64,000 bases of DNA, from positions 1-64,000 of the forward strand of contig JAFYNK010000087.1 of NCBI GenBank assembly GCA_017548125.1, read 5' to 3'. Both the position numbers and the translations under genes were made by a program. The notes below the pieces were generated by a model that worked only from the letters and a program-made list of their open reading frames with translations, searched no databases and had not been told where the DNA came from. Origin of the DNA: Bacteroidales bacterium. Lineage in GTDB: Bacteria; Bacteroidota; Bacteroidia; Bacteroidales; F082. Positions 53,690-61,796 of this stretch are shown here, one piece after another (position 1 is the first letter of the stretch; each line of letters opens with the position of its first letter).

Positions 53690-55066
53690 ATGCCTTTAAT
53701 TAAATCTATATCAGGATTCCGTGGAACTATTGGTGGAAAGGCTGATAATGGTCTTACACCTATTGATATTGTAAAACTTACATCATCATTTATATGTTTA
53801 ATTCGTCGTTCTGGCGTAAGTCGTCCTCGTATCGTTGTCGGTCGTGATGGTCGTCTTTCTGGAACAATGGTAAATCAGTTGGTTTGCGGCAATTTGCAAG
53901 CTATGGGCGCTGATGTCATCGACATCGGATTAAGTACCACTCCAACTGTTGAAGTGGCTGTGACAGAGATGAAAGCTGATGGCGGTGTCATCCTTACTGC
54001 AAGTCACAATCCAAGAGAATGGAACGCGCTTAAACTGCTCAACAGCAAAGGTGAATTTATCTCTAAAGAAGATGGCGAATGGCTGCTCGAAAAAGCTGCT
54101 GCTGACGATTACGAATTTGCATATATCGATGAAATAGGTTCTTATTCATTAGAAAACGAATGGATTGAACGTCACGCTGACATGGTTTGCAACCTACCTC
54201 TCGTCAACAAAGAAATCATAGCAAAAGCTAACCTTAAAGTCGTTGTTGATGCAGTCAACTCAACAGGAGGCATCGCAATTCCAATGTTACTCAGAAAATT
54301 GGGCGTTAATGATATTATTGAACTCAACTGTGAAGTGACAGGCAACTTCGCTCACAATCCAGAACCACTCGCAGCTCACTTGGTTGATACATGCGCTAAG
54401 GTTAAAGAAACTGGCGCCGACTTCGGTATCGTCGTTGACCCTGACGTTGATCGTCTTGCTTTCATCGATGAGAGAGGTGAGATGTATGGCGAAGAATACA
54501 CTCTCGTGACAATAGCATCTTACATTTTACAACATAAAAAAGGTAATACTGTTTCAAACCTTTCTTCAACAAGAGCTTTACGTGATGTAACACAGCAATT
54601 TGGTGGTGAATATTTTGCTGCAGCAGTAGGTGAGGTTAATGTCGTTGAAAAAATGAAAGAAGTAGGAGCTGTAATCGGTGGTGAAGGCAATGGCGGCGTC
54701 ATCTATCCAGAATTGCACTACGGCCGTGACGCTCTCGTCGGTGTCGGACTTTTCCTTACTTATCTCTGTGAATCACAATGCACTTGTTCAGAATTGAAAT
54801 CTAAGTTCCCATTATATTATATGTCGAAGAACAAGATTCAATTAGACCCTTCTACAAATGTGGATTTGATTCTCGAAAAGATTGCTGATAAGTTCAAAAA
54901 TGAAAAAGTCACAACCATTGATGGCGTGAAAATCGACTTTGAAGAAGGTTGGGTACATCTTCGTAAATCCAATACAGAACCTATCATCAGAGTTTATTCA
55001 GAAGGTAAGACAGAAGCTGAGGCTGAACGACTTGCACAAATTATGCTTGAAGAAGCGACTAAATAA
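53690..55066 (+). CDS. glmM: Phosphohexomutase, phosphoglucosamine mutase type
   Basis: A 458-residue alpha-D-phosphohexomutase. Phosphoserine loop: LTASHNPREWNALKLL (S105). Metal loop: VDPDVDRLAFIDERG with DxDxD. Sugar-binding loop: GGEGNGGVIYPELHYGRDAL. Phosphate-binding loop: VHLRKSNTEPIIRVYSEG. The GEGNGG sugar loop and phylum context favour phosphoglucosamine mutase (glucosamine-6-P to glucosamine-1-P, for cell-wall precursors), but a phosphomannomutase activity cannot be excluded. Followed by a perfect hairpin repeat. Confidence 0.88.
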   Translation: MPLIKSISGFRGTIGGKADNGLTPIDIVKLTSSFICLIRRSGVSRPRIVVGRDGRLSGTMVNQLVCGNLQAMGADVIDIGLSTTPTVEVAVTEMKADGGVILTASHNPREWNALKLLNSKGEFISKEDGEWLLEKAAADDYEFAYIDEIGSYSLENEWIERHADMVCNLPLVNKEIIAKANLKVVVDAVNSTGGIAIPMLLRKLGVNDIIELNCEVTGNFAHNPEPLAAHLVDTCAKVKETGADFGIVVDPDVDRLAFIDERGEMYGEEYTLVTIASYILQHKKGNTVSNLSSTRALRDVTQQFGGEYFAAAVGEVNVVEKMKEVGAVIGGEGNGGVIYPELHYGRDALVGVGLFLTYLCESQCTCSELKSKFPLYYMSKNKIQLDPSTNVDLILEKIADKFKNEKVTTIDGVKIDFEEGWVHLRKSNTEPIIRVYSEGKTEAEAERLAQIMLEEATK

Positions 55067-55073
55067 TATTTGC

Positions 55074-55118
55074 CTTCGACAAGCTCAGTGAACATAATGA
55101 TATCTGAGCTTGTCGAAG
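55074..55118. repeat. CTTCGACAAGCTCAG hairpin repeat
   Basis: Perfect 15-base arms at 55074-55088 and 55104-55118 just after a stop codon; also near 37228. May act as a terminator. Confidence 0.85.
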
Positions 55119-55155
55119 TGACAAAATAAAAAAGAGTCCAAAAATCCAGAAAAAT

Positions 55156-55410
55156 ATGTCAGTCAGAAACAATAAGAAAAAAAGTCGCCGCAGGAATTAC
55201 AAATATCATGCGGTGACTTTTAAATTGACATCAGGTCAATATAAGTCGTTGAGAAATTATTGCAAGGCGAGAAAGACCACGCCGATAAAACTGATCAAGA
55301 AAAGCATAGAACGCTTCATATCACATTACGAGTATGAAGTACCTCATGAATTATATCTCACAGAAAACCAATTAGAACTCTTCAACCTTGATGAGTTTAA
55401 TGATAAATGA
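55156..55410 (+). CDS. Small basic protein of unknown function
   Basis: An 84-residue protein with a very basic start (VRNNKKKSRRRNYKYHAVTFKLTSGQYKSLRNYCKARKTTPIKLIKKSIERFISHYE) and an acidic tail. The pattern of one strand followed by two helices (FKLTSGQYKSLRNYC, TPIKLIKKSIERFI) resembles a ribbon-helix-helix DNA-binding fold. No partner is adjacent. The reading frame is free of the word repeats that flank it on both sides, which supports coding. Confidence 0.65.
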   Translation: MSVRNNKKKSRRRNYKYHAVTFKLTSGQYKSLRNYCKARKTTPIKLIKKSIERFISHYEYEVPHELYLTENQLELFNLDEFNDK

Positions 55411-55450
55411 CAAAAGTCTAAAGACTAATGGCTAAAGGTAAAAGATTCTC

Positions 55451-56062
55451 TCAACCCTTATTATAAGGGATTCTATTCGCTATAGATCTTCCCAGAGTCA
55501 CTTCGTCGGCATATTCCAGAGCGTCGCCAACGGAGATGCCCTTAGCGATAGTCGTTATCGTTCCGTTAAAATCCTTTAACACTCGCGACAGATAATAATT
55601 TGTTGTGTCGCCTTCTATCGTGGCAGGCAATGCCAGAATTATTTCACTTATCTCTTCTCTCTTGGTTCTCTCTAGAAGTTCGTTGATTCTTAAGTCGTTT
55701 GGCGAGATGCCTTCGATAGGGTTGATGATGCCGCCGAGCACGTGGTATAGTCCGTTGAAGGAACAGGTGCGTTCGATGGCGAGGACGTCTCTCATGTCGG
55801 CGACGACGCATAAGATGTTCTCATCGCGTTTTGGATTAGAGCATATCGAGCATAAAGGCTCATCGCTTATGTTATAGCAGCGTCGGCATAAGACGATGTT
55901 ATTTCTCATGTCGTTCAACGACTTACACAATTGTTCCGTCTTAATCTTTTCTTCGCCTAACAAATGCAAGGCGAGTCGCAAGGCGGTCTTTTTTCCAATG
56001 CCCGGCAACTTTGATAACTCATCGACTGCTTTTTCCAATAAAATGGAAGAATATTCTGCCAT
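55451..56062 (-). CDS. recR: Recombination mediator RecR
   Basis: A 203-residue protein loading RecA at gaps together with RecFO. It shows the helix-hairpin-helix LSKLPGIGKKTALRLALHLL, a C4 zinc finger (CRRCYNISDEPLCSICSNPKRD), the Toprim domain (ILCVVADMRDVLAIERT and LALPATIEGDTTNYYLSRVL) and the C-terminal TIAKGISVGDALEYADEVTLGRSIANR. A TATCTTTG box at 56080-56087 (minus strand) is its promoter, divergent from the one for the next gene. Confidence 0.97.
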   Translation of the reverse strand: MAEYSSILLEKAVDELSKLPGIGKKTALRLALHLLGEEKIKTEQLCKSLNDMRNNIVLCRRCYNISDEPLCSICSNPKRDENILCVVADMRDVLAIERTCSFNGLYHVLGGIINPIEGISPNDLRINELLERTKREEISEIILALPATIEGDTTNYYLSRVLKDFNGTITTIAKGISVGDALEYADEVTLGRSIANRIPYNKG

Positions 56063-56079
56063 AAATTACAATTTTGGCG

Positions 56080-56115
56080 CAAAGATACGTTATTTCTTAA
56101 AACTTTTTAACTTTG
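56080..56115. promoter_or_regulatory. Divergent promoters of recR and the MORN-repeat gene
   Basis: Minus strand TATCTTTG (56080-56087) for recR; plus strand TAACTTTG (56108-56115) for the gene at 56132. Both lie 16-18 bases from their start codons. Confidence 0.65.
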
Positions 56116-56131
56116 CAAAAAAAATGAAATC

Positions 56132-56824
56132 ATGAAAAAAATATTAGGATTATTTGCTTTAACATTGACATTATTATTTGGTTTTTCATTAGAAAACATC
56201 AACGCGCAAAATGATTATAACAAGACAGACAACTTAGGACGCAGACAAGGTAAATGGGTTGATTTTTATGATAATGGAAAAATACGATATACAGGTGAAT
56301 TTAAAAACAACGAACCGATAGGAGAGTTCTTATATTATTCAGAAGATGGAACTCTCGTTGCCAAGAATACACACTTGAAAAAATCAAACGTCACTGAGAC
56401 TGAGATGTATGCAGCAAATGGTAAAGTCATTGCCAAAGGAAAATATATAAACAAGAAGAGACACGATAAATGGGAATATTATAGCGAATCAAACGGTGCT
56501 CTCATTTTGACGGAGAATTATGAAAATGGAACGCTTGTGGGAAAAAGTGTTGCTTATTCTTCTGTAACACAAAAGATTATAGAAGAAACAGAATACTCCG
56601 ACGGCAAGAAAAACGGAAGCTATGTCAAATATTACGACAACGGAAGAATCATGGAAAGAGCCACATACCAAAACGACAAATTAAACGGCGATTATTCTTT
56701 CTATTATCCTAACGGCGTCGTCAAGGAAGAAGGCAAATATCTTGATAACCGGAAAGTAGGAGAGTGGAAAACCTACGACATGGAAGAAGGACTTATCTCT
56801 GTTGATGTTTACTCTGAGTTTTGA
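56132..56824 (+). CDS. Secreted MORN-repeat (YwqK-like) protein
   Basis: A 230-residue exported protein. Signal peptide residues 1-25 (ILGLFALTLTLLFGFSLENINAQ). The rest consists of 20-24-residue MORN-type repeats, e.g. GKWVDFYDNGKIRYTGEF, GEFLYYSEDGTLV, GSYVKYYDNGRIMERATY, GDYSFYYPNGVVKEEGKY and GEWKTYDMEEG. Database entries for such proteins often read 'toxin-antitoxin YwqK family antitoxin', a label with little support here; no toxin is adjacent. Confidence 0.85.
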   Translation: MKKILGLFALTLTLLFGFSLENINAQNDYNKTDNLGRRQGKWVDFYDNGKIRYTGEFKNNEPIGEFLYYSEDGTLVAKNTHLKKSNVTETEMYAANGKVIAKGKYINKKRHDKWEYYSESNGALILTENYENGTLVGKSVAYSSVTQKIIEETEYSDGKKNGSYVKYYDNGRIMERATYQNDKLNGDYSFYYPNGVVKEEGKYLDNRKVGEWKTYDMEEGLISVDVYSEF

Positions 56825-56953
56825 AGACAACAAGTCAACAAGACTACAAGACAACAAGTTTTTTTAGTTAGGAATGATGAATAATTGTAGGACGCGATAC
56901 ATTGCGTCTGTTATGCGCAATATCTGTTGTCAATTGTCCCTTTTATTCGTGTG

Positions 56954-57592
56954 TTAGGATGTGATAATCTTCTGAATGTCAGAGAGTCTTTCTATAATTC
57001 TGTGTCCTTTGGTTTTTAGTCGTTCTTTAGATACGTGGCCGCCGCTGTACAAAATGCAGTCGAAGCCGCATTGTTCTGCCACTTCGGCGTCGTGAAGTGA
57101 GTCGCCAATCATCACGCATTCTTCTGGATTCAGATTCAACTTTTCGATGACTTGTTTTCCTATCGTGACTTTCTCTCTAGCGTAATTGTCCTTAATTCCA
57201 AAAATGCCGTCAAAGAAATGCGCGATGTCCAAGTTGTTGATCATCAACTTAAGATTGTCATCTTTCATTGCCGATAACACTATCAGCTGATAGTTGTTTT
57301 CTTTCAGGTAAGATAGTGTTTCAACGACATCTGGGAACAACTTCAATTCAGAAGCTCCGGAAGCATATAATTTAACGTATTGTTTTGCTGGAACTTCAAA
57401 TGGTTCTTGTTCAAAATTGAAACCAGCTTTGATATAATAATCAATAATAGGAAAACCGAAAATATCCTTATATTTCTCTACACTAAGTCTTGGAAGATTT
57501 CTTTCCTCCAATAAAATATTTACGGAATGCAATGACAGTTCAAGGTCATTGAGCAAGGTGCCGTTCCAGTCCCAGATTATAGTCTTATACAT
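56954..57592 (-). CDS. HAD-superfamily phosphatase (phosphoglycolate phosphatase-like)
   Basis: A 212-residue HAD hydrolase. Motif I is IIWDWNGTLLND (usual DxD written as DWN), motif II LIVLSAMKD, motif III with Lys near NYAREKVTIGK and motif IV VMIGDSLHDAEVAEQCGF. A helical cap lies between residues 15 and 80. Substrate unknown; small phosphorylated metabolites are usual. It abuts the TPR lipoprotein gene upstream (shared base at 57592) and is co-transcribed. Confidence 0.85.
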   Translation of the reverse strand: MYKTIIWDWNGTLLNDLELSLHSVNILLEERNLPRLSVEKYKDIFGFPIIDYYIKAGFNFEQEPFEVPAKQYVKLYASGASELKLFPDVVETLSYLKENNYQLIVLSAMKDDNLKLMINNLDIAHFFDGIFGIKDNYAREKVTIGKQVIEKLNLNPEECVMIGDSLHDAEVAEQCGFDCILYSGGHVSKERLKTKGHRIIERLSDIQKIITS

Positions 57593-58002
57593 CAGCGGCA
57601 GTGTTTTGTGTAGTCTTCCATGTTAGGTCTGCCTTTGGCTTCTGCTATCTTGAAATAATAGCAAGCCATATCGTAATCGTTTATGCTTCTGTAATATAAT
57701 CCTATATTGAAATAAGCTTGTAGATAATCAGGATTTAACTCGATGACTTTGAGATAGTCTTGCAAAGCGGCTTCTCTTTGGAAGATGTTGTATTTGGCGC
57801 ATCCGCGATGGAAATAGGCTTCATGGTTTTCTGGGTCGTATTTTATTGCTTGGTCGAAGTATTCTATAGATTCTTCAAATTGTGAGTGGTAAAGATAATC
57901 AACGCCTTTGTCGTACAAATTTCTTGATTTGTCAGGGTTGCTACCGCAGCTGACCATAAATAAAACTAAACCTAATGTTATAATTTTTAATGTTTTCATC
58001 AT
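57592..58002 (-). CDS. TPR-containing lipoprotein
   Basis: A 136-residue exported protein from the ATG at 58002 (a second ATG follows at 57999). MMKTLKIITLGLVLFMVSCGS is a lipoprotein signal (Cys near 20). Three TPR units follow: SQFEESIEYFDQAIKYDPENHEAYFHRG, REAALQDYLKVIELNPDYLQAYFNIG and YDMACYYFKIAEAKG. The frame continues upstream to 58107 through word-repeat DNA and is not believed. Function: probably an envelope protein scaffold. Confidence 0.8.
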   Translation of the reverse strand: MMKTLKIITLGLVLFMVSCGSNPDKSRNLYDKGVDYLYHSQFEESIEYFDQAIKYDPENHEAYFHRGCAKYNIFQREAALQDYLKVIELNPDYLQAYFNIGLYYRSINDYDMACYYFKIAEAKGRPNMEDYTKHCR

Positions 58003-58031
58003 GATTTTTATTTTTTGCAAAGATAAGAAAA

Positions 58032-58115
58032 AGTCAACAAGACTACAAGACCACAAGACAAAAAGTAGAGATGTATCAATGATTCCTAAAATCATGTATA
58101 TAAACATTGATGAGT
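58032..58115. repeat. Intergenic word repeat and hairpin
   Basis: CAACAAGACTACAAGACCAC words (58031-58055), then an imperfect hairpin, AGAGATGTATCAATG (58067) with CATTGATGAGTCT (about 58103-58115), of the GAGACG/CAATG family. Confidence 0.65.
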
Positions 58116-58126
58116 CTTTTGTATTT

Positions 58127-59095
58127 TTAAAAATAAAGCCAGTATGCGCTGAGTTTGCCTTGTGAGTCGAGCATGAGTGCTGGCATTGGTATCTTAATGA
58201 AACTTAACACTTTCAATGTCGTCTTCAGGAATTTGTTGTCTGTAGGTATTCTTGTCAAATCGATGTCAGGTGAAAGGACGAATTGTCTGGTTCTCGTGAA
58301 TTCTGGTATTGCTTGTCCTTTGTAATAGTTTGTGTTATAAACGGCTCCTGTCATTCCTTCGGCGCTGTATCCCAAAGCCAAATTTATCCATGAAGGGAAT
58401 TTTGCATCATTATTCATGAACGATTTTATGTTACATGAAACCCAGATTGTTTGTCCGTTGTAATCTTTTAACATTCTTTCTGTAAACGTACTTCCAAGTA
58501 AATCAGGGCGATATTGCGGATATTGAGTGTTGTGGTAAGAATATTTCATTGATATTCTTTGTTCGTGCCAGAGCGCTTGCTGTCCCATGAACAATGCAGT
58601 TCCCAAGGCATTGGCAGCCATGTCGCCCCATGAAAATCCCCATCCAGACGACAATCCGTCGAAAACCTCAACGGTGGTAAGGAAAACGAATCCTATAGGA
58701 CCTCCATATAGATTGGATTTTCTTTCATCGCAACCGGCAAGACGAAGTGCTTCATAACCAAGCATTCCAACATAATAAGATGTCATGGTATGTCCCATTT
58801 TATCCATCTGCAACCAGTTGTTGTTGTCGTTATGAAGATGGAAAGGCTCTTGTTCATAATCGGCATACCATAGAAAATAAAGTCCGCTCATTGTTCCGGC
58901 GTACAAGGCTGCTTCAGTTCCCATCACGATGCCTACGTTTCTCTTGAGGTTTAATGAATCATTGCTCGTTGTTATGTCGTTTTGTGAAAACGCTGACAAT
59001 GAATATAAAAGCAGCAGCATCAAACTAATGACGTTGACCTTTGACTTTTGACCTTTGGCTTTTGGTCTTTGATATGACTTTTCTAAATTTATCAT
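58127..59095 (-). CDS. DUF2279 envelope protein
   Basis: A 322-residue protein from the ATG at 59095. After a hydrophobic signal segment (VISLMLLLLYSLSAFSQ) comes the DUF2279 domain: NNWLQMDKMGHTMTSYYVGMLGYEALRLAG, GFVFLTTVEVFDGLSSGWGFSWGDMAANALGTALFMGQ. Some annotations call such proteins putative outer-membrane or lipoproteins; function unknown. The N-terminal QRPKAKGQKSKVN is encoded by intergenic-style words (GACTTTTGACCTTTGGC, 59040-59070), so the start may have been rewritten by a repeat insertion; an internal start at the signal segment is possible. Confidence 0.78.
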   Translation of the reverse strand: MINLEKSYQRPKAKGQKSKVNVISLMLLLLYSLSAFSQNDITTSNDSLNLKRNVGIVMGTEAALYAGTMSGLYFLWYADYEQEPFHLHNDNNNWLQMDKMGHTMTSYYVGMLGYEALRLAGCDERKSNLYGGPIGFVFLTTVEVFDGLSSGWGFSWGDMAANALGTALFMGQQALWHEQRISMKYSYHNTQYPQYRPDLLGSTFTERMLKDYNGQTIWVSCNIKSFMNNDAKFPSWINLALGYSAEGMTGAVYNTNYYKGQAIPEFTRTRQFVLSPDIDLTRIPTDNKFLKTTLKVLSFIKIPMPALMLDSQGKLSAYWLYF

Positions 59096-59183
59096 CTTTA
59101 TCCTATAACACCTGAAGTTATACATTAAAAATCATAACCCTAGCTAATTTACAAAAGATTTACTCGTTGTCTTGTAGTTTTTC

Positions 59184-60266
59184 TTATTTCCAAATCTTCT
59201 TTTTATTCAATGCTTTTCTATATTTCTCGGCGTTGATGTTGTGTTCCCTCATGTTTTTTGCAAATACATGATAACCTGAAAGGTCGTCTTTCGCGCAGAA
59301 ATAGAAGTACTTATGGTTTTCGGCGTTTAAGACTGCATCGATTGCCGCGATAGAAGGAATGCATATTGGTCCTGGAGGAAGCCCTATATATTTATAGGTG
59401 TTGTATGGCGACTCGACTTCCTTGTGTACGTCCAGGACTCTTTTTATCTCGAAGTCGCCGAGAGCGAACACCAGGGTAGGGTCGGCTTGCAAAAGCCAGT
59501 TTTTCTTTAGCCTATTGACATAGACTCCAGCGATACGCGGCATCTCTGAGACTTTGGTAGTTTCCTTGTCAACGATGGATGCCATGATGCTTACTTCTAT
59601 TGGACTCATATTCAATGATTCAGCTTTGCTTCTGCGTTCTTCGTTCCAGAATCTGTTGTATTCGTTGATCATTTTTTCAACGAAGTCGTTGGCGTCGATG
59701 TTCCAATATAATTCGTATGTGTTGGGTATAAAAAGAGACGCGGCGTTTTCTTCGTTGAATCCCATTTCTTTAAGCGCCGCGTTTTCTCTGACGGCTTTCA
59801 ATAAAGAAACAGAATCCATTTCAAGTTGTTCTGCAACGCGTCCGGCAAATTGCTCTATTGTCCTCATATTATTAAAGGTGAATTTCACCGGCGTCTGACT
59901 TCCCGAACGTAACATATTCAACAGCTTGTTGTTATTCATATTGTTGGAAATGACGTAATGTCCCGACTTGATATATTTAGGATATTCTAGTTTCTTGGCA
60001 AGCCATTCAAATGATTTCTGATTTATGATGATGCTGTCGGAATAGAGTTTTTGCTTCACATCGTCGAAATTATCATCGGAATAAATATAAAGTGATACTT
60101 TTTCTCCGTTAATAATCAATATGTTAGGAAAGATGATGGCTTTATACATCTTGACAAAAACAAAGACTGATATTACCGCCATGACAGCCAACGTCATGAA
60201 CATATATCGTTTTATCTTTTTCAATTTATTGACTTGTTTGTTGTGATATGATCTTATTGTTTCCAT
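59184..60266 (-). CDS. mltG: Endolytic transglycosylase MltG
   Basis: A 360-residue membrane-anchored lytic transglycosylase that cuts nascent peptidoglycan strands. One membrane helix near residues 20-40 (RYMFMTLAVMAVISVFVFV). The YceG/MltG domain contains VSIMASIVDKETTKVSEMPRIAGVYVNRL with the catalytic Glu, LLQADPTLVFALGDF, SPYNTYKYIGLPPGPICIPSIAAIDAVLN and KYFYFCAKDDLSGYHVFAKNMREHN. The stop-start junction with the acetyltransferase gene shares one base. Confidence 0.94.
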   Translation of the reverse strand: METIRSYHNKQVNKLKKIKRYMFMTLAVMAVISVFVFVKMYKAIIFPNILIINGEKVSLYIYSDDNFDDVKQKLYSDSIIINQKSFEWLAKKLEYPKYIKSGHYVISNNMNNNKLLNMLRSGSQTPVKFTFNNMRTIEQFAGRVAEQLEMDSVSLLKAVRENAALKEMGFNEENAASLFIPNTYELYWNIDANDFVEKMINEYNRFWNEERRSKAESLNMSPIEVSIMASIVDKETTKVSEMPRIAGVYVNRLKKNWLLQADPTLVFALGDFEIKRVLDVHKEVESPYNTYKYIGLPPGPICIPSIAAIDAVLNAENHKYFYFCAKDDLSGYHVFAKNMREHNINAEKYRKALNKKKIWK

Positions 60267-60790
60267 CAGAAATTTTGGTTTATAAGTTGAAATTCAATCT
60301 CATCGATAAATCCTTGCGGCGTTCTTATCCATTCTTTGCGATAGCCGCATTGCTCGAAACCGAGTTTTTTGAAAAGGCTGAGACTGTCGTTATTTAGAAC
60401 GTCAATGAGGCAATATATCTGTTTAAGCATAAGAATATCAAAGCAATATTCAATCATAAGCTTGAGAGACTCGTTGGCGTAGCCTAGTTTTCTATATTCT
60501 TTTTGTAATAATATTCCGATGCCGGCTCTGAAATGGACGGGGTCGAAGTCGTAGATGTCGATGCATCCTATTTCTTTATTATCTTCTTTTCTTTCAATGA
60601 TAAAACGCATCTGACGGTTGGCGAAGATGTCGTTGTTGCCGAGCAGAAACTGTTCAATCTGATACATTGAATAAGGTACGTAAGTCTCGCTTACGCGCCA
60701 TATTTCCTGATCGTTTTCCCACTGATATATGAGGGCTGCGTCTTGTGGCTCGGCAGCTCTTATTATTAAGTTCTCGTTTTGTGCAAACAT
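60266..60790 (-). CDS. GNAT N-acetyltransferase
   Basis: A 174-residue GCN5-related acetyltransferase: IIRAAEPQDAALIYQWENDQEIWRVSETY, then KEIGCIDIYDFDPVHFRAGIGILLQKEYRKLGYANESLKLMIEYCF with an acetyl-CoA loop and LIDVLNNDSLSLFKKLGFEQCGYRKEW. The pattern is that of RimJ/SpeG-like enzymes. Substrate unknown (polyamine, peptide or antibiotic). It lies between dapF (11-base gap) and mltG (1-base overlap) on one strand. Confidence 0.88.
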   Translation of the reverse strand: MFAQNENLIIRAAEPQDAALIYQWENDQEIWRVSETYVPYSMYQIEQFLLGNNDIFANRQMRFIIERKEDNKEIGCIDIYDFDPVHFRAGIGILLQKEYRKLGYANESLKLMIEYCFDILMLKQIYCLIDVLNNDSLSLFKKLGFEQCGYRKEWIRTPQGFIDEIEFQLINQNF

Positions 60791-60801
60791 TGTAAATAAA
60801 T

Positions 60802-61605
60802 TTATGCAAAGATAAACATTCCGTCAAAGACATGTGTTGCCGGACCTGTTAAAACTACGTTTTTAAATGTGTCGTTTTCCTTGTCGAAACGAACGTTTAA
60901 TTTGGCTATCCTGGTGTAAATGTCGATGTTGTCGCCTCCGTACCAAAGTGATGCCGCCATAGCTGAGGCCGTCACTCCCGTGCCACATGCCAAAGTCTCA
61001 TCTTCAACGCCTCTTTCGTAAGTTCTGATATGAATGTTGCCATTGTCGTTTAATAGAAAATCAACGTTGACGCCGTCGGTGGAAATATTTTTGTCATAAC
61101 GTATTTCCGCACCTGCTTTTTTGACATCCAAATCTTTAAGATTATTAACTTTTTTGACGTAATGTGGTGAGCCAGTGTTAATTGTAAGGAAGTCGTTGTC
61201 GAGTTGGTACGACAAAATGTCACGCATTGACAGCTCGACAAGATATTCGCATGATGAGATTTCCGTGACTTTAGCCTTGTGGATTCCGTCAACGGCTTCA
61301 TAGACTGCTTCGTTTTTTATTATGCCTTGCTGATGCGCAAAAGCGGCTATACAGCGTCCTCCATTACCACAGAAAGTGCTTTCCTTGCCGTCACAGTTAT
61401 AATATCTCATTCTAAAATCATGATTATCAGAATGCATCAAAATTATCAAGCCGTCGGCTCCGATGCCGATGCGTCTGTCACACATTTTAAATATTAATTC
61501 TTCCGACAATACTATTTCATTTTTTATTGCGTTTATCATGATGAAATCGTTGCCAGCACCATGGAATTTGCTGAAATTAATGTAATGATTTTCAGATATA
61601 TTCAT
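60802..61605 (-). CDS. dapF: Diaminopimelate epimerase
   Basis: A 267-residue PLP-independent epimerase converting LL- to meso-diaminopimelate for lysine and peptidoglycan synthesis. Catalytic cysteines are in STFCGNGGRCIAAFA and DETLACGTGVTASAMAASLW. Other motifs: FSKFHGAGNDFIMINA at the N-terminus and YNCDGKE. It leads a three-gene minus-strand operon (dapF, GNAT, mltG) of envelope function. Confidence 0.96.
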   Translation of the reverse strand: MNISENHYINFSKFHGAGNDFIMINAIKNEIVLSEELIFKMCDRRIGIGADGLIILMHSDNHDFRMRYYNCDGKESTFCGNGGRCIAAFAHQQGIIKNEAVYEAVDGIHKAKVTEISSCEYLVELSMRDILSYQLDNDFLTINTGSPHYVKKVNNLKDLDVKKAGAEIRYDKNISTDGVNVDFLLNDNGNIHIRTYERGVEDETLACGTGVTASAMAASLWYGGDNIDIYTRIAKLNVRFDKENDTFKNVVLTGPATHVFDGMFIFA

Positions 61606-61727
61606 AAAAATATTATTGTTTTAAAACTGCAATGTTTTGGCAGGAATTTTGAACGTAAAAGTAGTAAATTTTTAAACGCAAACTAATTATAGAAGAAAGA
61701 ATCTTTACCCTTATAAAAAGATTCGGG

Positions 61728-61776
61728 ATGATGTCGCCCGAGGAGACTTGAAAATGAAGAATGACATCATTTTTAT
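61728..61776 (+). promoter_or_regulatory. Hairpin with T tract and short uORFs upstream of the HtrA gene
   Basis: ATGATGTC (61728-61735) pairs with GACATCAT (61763-61770) followed by TTTTTA. ATG codons at 61728 and 61754 open 7- and 9-codon frames. It may terminate upstream transcription or attenuate htrA expression; not demonstrated. Confidence 0.4.
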
Positions 61777-61796
61777 TAACTAACTGATTTTAAAAT

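Noticed and set aside
56132-56824. Toxin-antitoxin system antitoxin
   Set aside because: The MORN-repeat protein has a signal peptide and no adjacent toxin; the common database label is not supported here.
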